From Leptolyngbya sp. PCC 7375 (lineage in GTDB: Bacteria > Cyanobacteriota > Cyanobacteriia > Phormidesmidales > Phormidesmidaceae): a DNA stretch of 64,000 nucleotides. The stretch is taken from assembly GCF_000316115.1 (NCBI RefSeq), contig NZ_JH993797.1, positions 6,483,961 through 6,547,960 on the forward strand, in the 5' to 3' direction. The translations under genes were made by a program, and so were the position numbers. Each line of letters starts with the position of its first letter. Position 1 is the stretch's first letter. The notes under the pieces are model-generated. The model ran no database searches. It was not told where the DNA came from and worked only from the letters and a program-made list of their open reading frames with translations. Below are positions 1-6,651 of this stretch, piece by piece.

Positions 1-1
1 A

Positions 2-952
2 ACTGAGCGGCAAAAGCTGTTGCAGTTAGAGGGGTATTTGCATCAGCGTGTGGTTGGGCAAAGTGAAGCGGTGACGGCTGTAGCGGCCGCTATTCGCCGG
101 GCCCGCGCAGGCATGAAAGACCCGGGCAGACCCATCGGCTCATTTTTATTTATGGGACCGACAGGGGTGGGTAAGACTGAGTTGGCCCGTGCGTTAGCTG
201 ACTGTTTGTTTGATACCGAGGAGGCCCTGGTGCGGGTGGACATGTCGGAGTATATGGAAAAGCATTCCGTCGCTCGACTGATCGGTGCACCGCCTGGATA
301 TGTTGGCTATGAAGAAGGTGGGCAGCTATCTGAGGCTGTCAGACGTCATCCCTATGCTGTGGTGCTGCTGGATGAGGTGGAAAAGGCCCACCCCGATGTA
401 TTTAACATTTTGCTACAGGTACTCGATGATGGTCGGATTACCGATTCTCAAGGACGAACGGTGGACTTTCGCAACACAGTCATTGTCATGACTAGCAACA
501 TTGGGAGCGATCACATTCTTGATGTAGCGGGAGATGAATCGCAGTTTGTAGAAATGCAGGAGCGAGTGCTGAGTGCCCTGCGTGGTCATTTTCGTCCAGA
601 GTTTCTCAATCGTGTGGATGATTTGATTATCTTCCATCCGTTGAGTAAAGATGAACTCCGTTCTATTGTGTCGATTCAGCTGAAGCGTCTGTATAAACTC
701 CTGGCAGATCAAAAGATTGCCTTACATGTTTCAGAGTCAGCCATTGACTACGTGGCGGAAAAGGGCTACGACCCTGTTTATGGAGCCAGACCGCTGAAGC
801 GGGCGATTCAGCGAGAATTGGAGAATCCCATCGCCACCAAAATTTTAGAAAATACCTTTGTTGAAGGCTGCAAGGTCGTTATCGATTACATTGAAGACCG
901 TCTCAAGTTTCAGGTTAAAAAAGCTGACGCCTTAGACGACAAGGCTGCTTAG
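2..952 (+). CDS. clpB: ClpB disaggregase, C-terminal part (5' end outside window)
   Basis: The frame is open from the first bases, so the gene begins upstream of the window. The visible part is the second AAA+ module of a Clp/Hsp100 ATPase: Walker A GPTGVGKT, the pore-loop region GYVGYEEGG, Walker B VLLDEVEKAH, sensor-1 TSNIGS and the C-terminal small domain with GYDPVYGARPLKRAIQRE. ClpB works as a hexamer with DnaK to pull proteins out of aggregates in the cytosol. The C-terminal half matches ClpB better than ClpC or ClpA because it ends in a short acidic tail. Cyanobacteria often carry two clpB genes; which paralogue this is cannot be decided here. Confidence 0.93.
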   Translation, partial: TERQKLLQLEGYLHQRVVGQSEAVTAVAAAIRRARAGMKDPGRPIGSFLFMGPTGVGKTELARALADCLFDTEEALVRVDMSEYMEKHSVARLIGAPPGYVGYEEGGQLSEAVRRHPYAVVLLDEVEKAHPDVFNILLQVLDDGRITDSQGRTVDFRNTVIVMTSNIGSDHILDVAGDESQFVEMQERVLSALRGHFRPEFLNRVDDLIIFHPLSKDELRSIVSIQLKRLYKLLADQKIALHVSESAIDYVAEKGYDPVYGARPLKRAIQRELENPIATKILENTFVEGCKVVIDYIEDRLKFQVKKADALDDKAA

Positions 953-982
953 GCGGGGTAATCATAATTTGATAGTTATTAA

Positions 983-1014
983 AAACCCCTATGTCGATAA
1001 GGACATAGGGGTTT
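983..1014 (+). terminator. Rho-independent-like hairpin after clpB
   Basis: A perfect 13-bp inverted repeat (arms AAACCCCTATGTC and GACATAGGGGTTT, 6-nt loop) lies 30 bp after the clpB stop. The arms carry the A and T tracts, so it could terminate in both directions. Confidence 0.8.
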
Positions 1015-1112
1015 AAGTACTATTAAATGTCAAAATCATGGATCAAATGGCAATAGTAGATGCTGCTTTGCGGTAAATCCTCTGATCTTACTCACTACGT
1101 TTGAGTGCCAGG

Positions 1113-1419
1113 TTAGGAGGTACGACCACCTTCAATCACACACACATCGATTGCATTGGATAACCCTGAATTCACTTGGCTAAGGCTTTCTAACATCGTT
1201 AGAACGAACCCTTGAGGCGGGAAGTAGCTTGGGCGCTTCGCATTCATAACCACGGTTTTCACAATGGCGTCTTCTATACTGCCGCCCTCTAGTAACGTGC
1301 TGAGTATCCACATAGAAATGTAGTCTGGGGAACATATTCACATAATCTTTGTAAAAGGAGTAAAAAGCATCAGCCAATTTAACTAGATGTATATCCGGTA
1401 CTTTGACATAAATGTTCAT
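1113..1419 (-). pseudogene. Possible small gene split by a frameshift
   Basis: Two overlapping minus-strand frames (1419 to 1180 and 1313 to 1113) both look coding only in part. The first frame is protein-like from its start (MNIYVKVPDIHL) to about 1310 and then turns arginine-rich. The second is protein-like from about 1313 to its end. Joined near 1310 they would give one protein of about 100 residues. No family was recognised. Two overlapping small genes, or no gene, remain possible. Confidence 0.3.
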
Positions 1420-1483
1420 GAATACGAGCGTCGCTGAAGGCCCTTGGATTAAGGGTTTCAGAGGATAACATCAGAGTAAAGGC

Positions 1484-1669
1484 TTGATGTATAAGGATTT
1501 TTACGGGGATACTTTTCAGAATTATCCAGGAATAACTGGGGAAAATTTGGACCCAGATAGGCCTTTTGATCTAAAGATTGAACGGAGAGCTACATCAAAA
1601 GATCATATTTTGTGGCTAGACGTTAGAGATTATAGGAGCCTAAAACCATATTTTTTGCCAGGAAAGTAA
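1484..1669 (+). CDS. Small hypothetical protein
   Basis: A 61-codon frame starts at TTG 1484 with ATG directly after it at 1487, the likelier start. The product is charged and rich in aspartate, tyrosine and proline, with no membrane segment or recognisable motif. The ribosome-binding site is weak (GAGTAAAG). It stands alone between two non-coding stretches, so its reality is uncertain. Confidence 0.35.
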   Translation: MMYKDFYGDTFQNYPGITGENLDPDRPFDLKIERRATSKDHILWLDVRDYRSLKPYFLPGK

Positions 1670-2038
1670 TGTGCCACTTATTTAAGTTGGTCGCGAGGGA
1701 GTCAATAATTGCGATCGCAATGCTATGCAAATGGCTGTCCCTTAAAACTACTGCCTGCTTGAATACTCAAGAGGATTTTGGTTGATGTACGTGTGAACGT
1801 CTAGTGGGTGAATGTAAAGTTGATGCGAAGGAAACGAGTGTGCCACTTAAACCAACACCCCAAAGGTGGCACATTGGCCTCTGGCAAGGTTGATACGTTA
1901 GGGGGGCGTTAGCAACCTGCGATAAATGGCTGAGGCATCAGTTATTTACCATTAGATTTAAGCTCGTTGTGACGCCCACACATCAGGGGAAATAACCAAC
2001 GGAGACTTAAAGTTCTATATATAGGGAATTTCAAGCAA
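1670..2038. other. Intergenic stretch with an imperfect hairpin
   Basis: No gene is visible. An imperfect inverted repeat built on GTGCCAC and GTGGCAC lies at 1839-1873, and GTGCCACTTA also occurs at 1671. An A/T-rich run (TATATATAGGG) at about 2017-2028 could be the -10 region of the small gene that starts at 2039. Confidence 0.4.
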
Positions 2039-2209
2039 ATGATGACGACAGTAGCCTCACCCCTGACCCAAGATCAAATGCTTGTTGTAGTCGACGAGCC
2101 AACGCGGCAGCCAAGTTCCTGGCGTAAGTGGGTGGTAAAAATAGTTTTACAGCCGTTTCTATGGGCTGCCTGGGTACGCTCCAAAGTAATTCTTCGCGAA
2201 GATTGGTAA
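2039..2209 (+). CDS. Conserved-looking 56-residue small protein
   Basis: ATG ATG at 2039 opens a 56-codon frame ending with TAA at 2207-2209. The product has a polar N-terminus (MMTTVASPLTQDQ) and a C-terminal half rich in Trp, Arg and hydrophobic residues (WRKWVVKIVLQPFLWAAW) that could form an amphipathic or membrane-associated helix. An A/T-rich promoter-like sequence precedes it and a hairpin terminator follows at 2315, so it looks like an independent transcription unit. Function unknown. Confidence 0.5.
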   Translation: MMTTVASPLTQDQMLVVVDEPTRQPSSWRKWVVKIVLQPFLWAAWVRSKVILREDW

Positions 2210-2314
2210 GCTGCTGAGCTACATAAGCTGCTGAGCTACATTTTGGTCACTAAGATTTAGAAAGCTTTGTTGGTAGCAGCTCTAGAATCGTTAACTCACT
2301 AAATGCTGCTTATG

Positions 2315-2359
2315 AAAATGGTCTAGGGGTCTCAGATAGGAGCCCTTAGACCATTTTTT
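2315..2359 (+). terminator. Rho-independent terminator
   Basis: The arms AAAATGGTCTAGGGG and CCCTTAGACCATTTTTT pair with one G-U and end in a T run, about 100 bp after the small gene at 2039. Confidence 0.75.
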
Positions 2360-2408
2360 GATGATACTAAGATACTAAAATGGGGGTTGCCGTTTAAATC
2401 CCTACTGA

Positions 2409-2837
2409 ATGAGAGCGCACCCTCACCCACGGCGTTGGGCTTCTGTACTGCTAGAGGATCGACGCAGTTTGCCTCAGACATCAGGTGTTTATGCGGTCAT
2501 TAAACAGAAGAAAATTTACTACATTGGCTTTTCCAGTAATCTAAATCGAAGATGGCGGGGTACAGGGCATCATCGGTTTGCTCAAGCCGATAAACTCGGG
2601 CGTCCTAGCCTGCACTATTTGCCATTGCCCAAGCAAGCTGCACGCACCCTAGAAAAGCGACTCATTTCTGAATACAGTCCGCCATGGAACTATTCAAAGA
2701 TACCGGCACTATCTAAGGTCCATTGGCTACAGCGGGTGTTGATGGCAGCCACCTGCTTATGGGTGCTATTTATTTCAAGTCGTAGTTTTATGTTGGGGGT
2801 GATGGCAGCAGCGGTTGCGATCGCTCTATTTCATTGA
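2409..2837 (+). CDS. GIY-YIG nuclease-domain protein with C-terminal membrane helix
   Basis: The 142-residue product has the GIY-YIG hallmarks. GVY is at 26-28 and YYIG at 37-40, with the Arg pair N-R-R-W at 46-49. Candidate acidic residues lie in LEKRLISEY (81-89), and the closing Asn is in PPWN (91-94). UvrC and small endonucleases of this family cut DNA with a single metal ion. Residues 107-141 are hydrophobic and probably anchor the protein in a membrane, which is unusual for the family. The 3' end, including the stop codon, lies inside a 47-bp tandem duplication, so the last residues may be recent. Confidence 0.75.
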   Translation: MRAHPHPRRWASVLLEDRRSLPQTSGVYAVIKQKKIYYIGFSSNLNRRWRGTGHHRFAQADKLGRPSLHYLPLPKQAARTLEKRLISEYSPPWNYSKIPALSKVHWLQRVLMAATCLWVLFISSRSFMLGVMAAAVAIALFH

Positions 2838-2898
2838 TTCTGTCTATCAAAGCAGCAGCGGTTGCGATCGCTCTATTTCATTGATTCTGTCTATCAAA
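2805..2898. repeat. Perfect 47-bp tandem duplication
   Basis: Bases 2805-2851 and 2852-2898 are identical. The unit covers the final codons and stop of the GIY-YIG gene and contains a HIP1 GCGATCGC site. Perfect identity points to a recent duplication. Confidence 0.92.
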
Positions 2899-3064
2899 TT
2901 AGGGCAGGACTACATTTTTGTTAAAGCTTCTCCAAAGCCAAAGACTATTACGGGGTAGACGGGCGAAATAGTTGTAAAACTAGACCTATTCAGTAGTTTC
3001 TAATGCCCTATCGCATTAGGAAAATTACTTCTTATAAGAGTTTAATCATTACCATTAAAGATTA

Positions 3065-3544
3065 ATGAAATCCAGTTGTCTCTCCAGTATTCTTATCGTT
3101 GAAGATAATCAAGGCCGAAGAGAGATTGTTCTTGATGATTCTCTCTACTCTCTCGGGCGTGATACTAAATGCGATGTTCGCTTAACGTCACAGTTTGTTA
3201 GTCGACACCATGCCACCTTAGTTCAGCTTCCTAAGGAAGACGGGAGTTTGTTCTATCGAATTTTAGATGGCAACCTCCAGGGGAGAGCCAGTGCTAACGG
3301 CATGCTAGTCAATGGTCGTAAGCTCGAGTCCCATGATCTGCAAAACGAGGATGAAATTATCTTTGGCCCTCAGGCTCGGGCCGTCTACTATCAGCGCCAA
3401 AAAGATACCACCTCAGGCGTTGCATCTGACTCTGTTGCATCAGATGGCTCAACAAAGTCCAATTGGCTCCGTAATCCATATCCACTACTGCCTGAATTAA
3501 AGGCAGATGCTGGGTTAGAGGATGTAATTAGGTGTATTCCATAG
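3065..3544 (+). CDS. FHA-domain protein
   Basis: A forkhead-associated domain fills about residues 8-110 of 159. It shows LGRD, the SRHHA motif that contacts phosphothreonine, and the N-G pairs of the C-terminal loop (ANGMLVNGRKL). FHA domains bind phosphothreonine peptides made by Ser/Thr kinases. The remaining 50 residues are low in order, with two SVAS-type repeats, and end in a short hydrophobic-acidic tail. No kinase or secretion gene is adjacent, so the partner is unknown. Confidence 0.85.
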   Translation: MKSSCLSSILIVEDNQGRREIVLDDSLYSLGRDTKCDVRLTSQFVSRHHATLVQLPKEDGSLFYRILDGNLQGRASANGMLVNGRKLESHDLQNEDEIIFGPQARAVYYQRQKDTTSGVASDSVASDGSTKSNWLRNPYPLLPELKADAGLEDVIRCIP

Positions 3545-3637
3545 ACCGTTGCAATGGATACTATCTAAATCCGTAAAAACCCGTATGAATAGAGACTAAC
3601 TAGAAACACCTTCACGCTCTACTGGTGAGGTAACTTA

Positions 3638-4903
3638 ATGTCTCTATCTACAGAACCGAATGTACTCGAAACCTCGGTGGCCGAGGACTATCCGCTCAGT
3701 GCGGTACCTAAAACAGCACGTAAACCTTTTTGGTCGCTGTGCCTATTGCTGATGGGATTTGCCCTGACATCGACCACTCTGTTTGCAGGTGGTGCCCTCG
3801 GACCGGCATTTAGTGTCCCGCAGCTGATGACCATCATTATCATTGGCAACCTGATTCTCGGCTGCTACTGTGCAGCACTGGGCTACATTGCTGCCCAAAG
3901 TGGTCTGACCACGGTACTTATGGCCCGGTTTAGCTTTGGTAACGTGGGCTCTCGCTGGGTAGATTTCATTATGGGCTTTACCCAGATTGGCTGGTATGCC
4001 TTTACCACGGCCATTGTGGTGCAGGTGTTATTAGAGCTGTTGGGGGTCCCGAACCAGGGCTTTCTGTATGTGGTGCTGGTATTGTTTTTTAACTATGCCT
4101 TTTGTGCCACTGCCTATGTAGGCTATCGAGCCATTGACTGGCTGAGTCGATTAGCTGTGCCTGCCATGTTGATCTTGGTAGCCATTAGCTTGTTTCTAGC
4201 ATTTAGAGACTTTAATGGCACTCTCCCTGAACCTACGGGTGAGATGAACATGGGAGCTGCCTTGGCCATAGTCATTGGCACCTTTATCTCAGGGGGAACC
4301 CAATCCACTAACTGGAGCCGCTTTGCTGATTCTGGTAAAAGTGCCATCATTTCCACATTGAGCGCCTTTATGGTGGTTAATGGCATTTTGGTGTTTGCAG
4401 GCGCATTTTGCACCCTGGTCTATGGGTCAGAAGATCTGATCAAGGCGATGGCGACCCAGGGCATTTTGGCAGGTGGTGTGATTCTTTTAATCCTTAACGT
4501 TTGGACCACTCAAGACAACACCATCTATGCCTTTTCAGTGGCAGGGGCCAACATGTTCCGCACTCGCAAACGTCATGCGTTTGTACTGGGTGGGGCAACG
4601 TTAGCACTGGCCTTTACTCTTTCAGGCATTTACGAGCTATTACCCCAATATCTGATTTTCCTGGGTACTGTGATTCCTCCCGTAGGCGGCATCATTATGG
4701 TGGACTTCTGGCTGCGCCATGGGGGCCGTTTCCCTAAGCTGTCATCCCGTTTACCTGCATTTAACTGGATCGGTGTGATCGCCTATGTAATCGGGTCTAT
4801 TGTGGCCTACGTGACGGGTAATGCTGGTATAGGCATTGGTCCAGTCAATGGAATTGTGACTGCAGCTGTGATTTACGGTATTTTGTGCCGGGTACTGCGG
4901 TAG
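3638..4903 (+). CDS. NCS1-family permease, CodB (cytosine permease)-like
   Basis: The 421-residue protein has about 12 hydrophobic segments and the usual length of CodB. Family-like stretches include the N-terminal GGALGPAF, the loop ISGGTQSTNWSRFAD and the segment VWTTQDNTIYAFSVAGANM. NCS1 carriers import nucleobases or related compounds with Na+ or H+ across the inner membrane. No cytosine deaminase gene is nearby, so the substrate cannot be fixed. It appears to be monocistronic. Confidence 0.85.
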   Translation: MSLSTEPNVLETSVAEDYPLSAVPKTARKPFWSLCLLLMGFALTSTTLFAGGALGPAFSVPQLMTIIIIGNLILGCYCAALGYIAAQSGLTTVLMARFSFGNVGSRWVDFIMGFTQIGWYAFTTAIVVQVLLELLGVPNQGFLYVVLVLFFNYAFCATAYVGYRAIDWLSRLAVPAMLILVAISLFLAFRDFNGTLPEPTGEMNMGAALAIVIGTFISGGTQSTNWSRFADSGKSAIISTLSAFMVVNGILVFAGAFCTLVYGSEDLIKAMATQGILAGGVILLILNVWTTQDNTIYAFSVAGANMFRTRKRHAFVLGGATLALAFTLSGIYELLPQYLIFLGTVIPPVGGIIMVDFWLRHGGRFPKLSSRLPAFNWIGVIAYVIGSIVAYVTGNAGIGIGPVNGIVTAAVIYGILCRVLR

Positions 4904-4909
4904 TCGCGA

Positions 4910-4973
4910 GACAGTGCTCCGAAAAGACAGTGCCCCGAAAAGACAGTGCCCCGAAAAGACAGTGCCCCCTTTT
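4910..4973. repeat. Four tandem 16-bp units
   Basis: GACAGTGCYCCGAAAA is repeated at 4910, 4926 and 4942, with a diverged fourth unit at 4958. It lies just after the permease stop. Confidence 0.85.
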
Positions 4974-4992
4974 CCTGAGTACTCCTCAAAGT

Positions 4993-5013
4993 CCTTCTCC
5001 CCCAGGGAGAAGG
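4993..5013. repeat. Small palindromic repeat (CCTTCTCCC family)
   Basis: CCTTCTCCC and GGGAGAAGG form a hairpin, followed by GATTTAGGATGAGGGC. The same repeat type occurs in more elaborate form at 26651-26730. It sits between convergent genes and could act as a terminator. Confidence 0.7.
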
Positions 5014-5111
5014 ATTTAGGATGAGGGCTAAAATCCGACGGAAAAACCTACCAGCAGGGACTATCTTTATGCAGCCAAACGACCTAGAGATAGACAAAAA
5101 GCAATCATTGC

Positions 5112-6647
5112 TTACTTCGAGAAGAAGCTATCCTTCTTGCGCACAAACAAGTCTGTAAAGAACGAAATCACCGTGCGCTTCTCGGTCTTAATATTGACAT
5201 TGAGCGACATACCAGACCGTAGCGTATAGGTTTCACCTCTGGATTCCAATACCTGGGACTTAAGCTGAATCTCAGCTGGGAACCGGTAGAACGGATAAAT
5301 TTCATCGGGAGGTAAGGCATCTGAGCCGATACTGACCAAGTGGCCGTCAATGTCGCCATATTCACTGTAGGTAAAGGCATCGATTCTGACATCCACTGGC
5401 TTGCATTCAGCTTCGATCCCGGCTTGGTCTTCTGCACGGACGACTGCACGACAATCATCCGTCAACTGGACAAAACCAATGTCCTTATTGGGGATAAAGA
5501 CGCGGGCAGTCAGGTTATCTTGAGGGACAATTTCTAGAATCGGCTCGGTTGAATTGGCCGCATACCCTGGTTGATTGGCTTTTAAATTAAACACCTCACC
5601 ACTGACTGGAGCCGTCAGTTCGCGGAACTGTAGTTGCTCTTCAAGTTGGGCAATGCGGCTGCCTAGCTCCTGACGCTGGGTCTCGTTTTGCAAGACTGTT
5701 TGCCCTAAATCACTGTCAATCGATGAAATCCGCTCGCGGTTATTGCGGATCTGATCACGGCGGGTGCGCTCAAATTCGAAATCGGCCCGCTCAATTTCGG
5801 CTTCAGCTTGATTAATTTGGGCATCAAGACGGCTAATTTCATCTTTGAGAGTACTGACTCGGGTAATCCGAGTGCTGACTTCCTGCTCTTGTTGTAATCG
5901 GCTCAGTTCGGCTACGGCTCCTTCTTTTTCTAGCCACTGTAATCGGCTGAGAATTTCTTCGTTCGTGTCTAAGTCATTTTCAGCGTTGACCAGTTCGGAA
6001 CGAGCCTGGCTGAGACGAGCTTTGAGGTCTTTAATTTGCTCTTGGTTTTGGGTTTGCTGTGCTTGGGATTCCCCGATGGCACTGTTAACGTCGGCAGCAG
6101 CCTCGGCGGATAAACCACTGGTATTGCCATTAATTTGAGCTTGATAGATACGATTGCTAGCTTCTAGCTGATTTCTTTCTTCTAGTCGCTGCTGTAGATC
6201 GTTTGCTGTCATGCCACTGACTGCTTCTCCATTACCATTGCCATTCTGGGACCGATAAATTTCAGTTTGGTCGGCGAGGTAGCCACGAATGCGTAATAAA
6301 GAATCTAGTTCAGCTTTGGCCGCTGATTGGTTGAAGGTAATGAGCACATCACCTTTTTCTACCAGGTCACCTTCTTTTACGTGAATTGTTTCGATGACGC
6401 CACCACTGGGGGTTTGTACGGGCTGTACCACACCCACGGGTTCTAACTTGCCTTGGGCGGGAATGGTTTCTTCTACCTTGGCTAAAAAGGCCCAGAGTAC
6501 ACTGATGCTGGTGACACCAAGGATGGCCCACACAATTGCCCGTGACCATAGGGGCGATTGACGTAAGATGACGGGTTGATCAAAAGGCTGGGCCTGACTG
6601 CTGGGAGCATTCGGGACACCGCTGTTGGGTATTTGTTGAGATGTCAT
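5112..6647 (-). CDS. HlyD-family membrane fusion protein (type I secretion)
   Basis: The 511-residue product has one membrane helix near residues 37-60. A lipoyl/barrel-sandwich half-motif follows (GGVIETIHVKEGDLVEKGD). Then come a long periplasmic coiled coil (about 140-340, rich in Gln, Glu and Leu) and the second lipoyl half (LTAPVSGEVFNLKANQPG) with a beta-barrel domain. HlyD proteins link an inner-membrane ABC exporter to a TolC-like outer-membrane channel. The gene starts 4 bp after the ABC exporter stop, so the two are translated from one operon. No tolC is present in the window. Confidence 0.93.
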   Translation of the reverse strand: MTSQQIPNSGVPNAPSSQAQPFDQPVILRQSPLWSRAIVWAILGVTSISVLWAFLAKVEETIPAQGKLEPVGVVQPVQTPSGGVIETIHVKEGDLVEKGDVLITFNQSAAKAELDSLLRIRGYLADQTEIYRSQNGNGNGEAVSGMTANDLQQRLEERNQLEASNRIYQAQINGNTSGLSAEAAADVNSAIGESQAQQTQNQEQIKDLKARLSQARSELVNAENDLDTNEEILSRLQWLEKEGAVAELSRLQQEQEVSTRITRVSTLKDEISRLDAQINQAEAEIERADFEFERTRRDQIRNNRERISSIDSDLGQTVLQNETQRQELGSRIAQLEEQLQFRELTAPVSGEVFNLKANQPGYAANSTEPILEIVPQDNLTARVFIPNKDIGFVQLTDDCRAVVRAEDQAGIEAECKPVDVRIDAFTYSEYGDIDGHLVSIGSDALPPDEIYPFYRFPAEIQLKSQVLESRGETYTLRSGMSLNVNIKTEKRTVISFFTDLFVRKKDSFFSK

Positions 6648-6651
6648 TTAA

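Noticed and set aside
3545..3637. Possible riboswitch ahead of the CodB-like permease
   Set aside because: The leader is short and shows no preQ1-, purine- or TPP-like conserved core.
4910..4973. Tandem repeats resembling a small CRISPR
   Set aside because: The units abut each other with no spacers and no cas genes are present.
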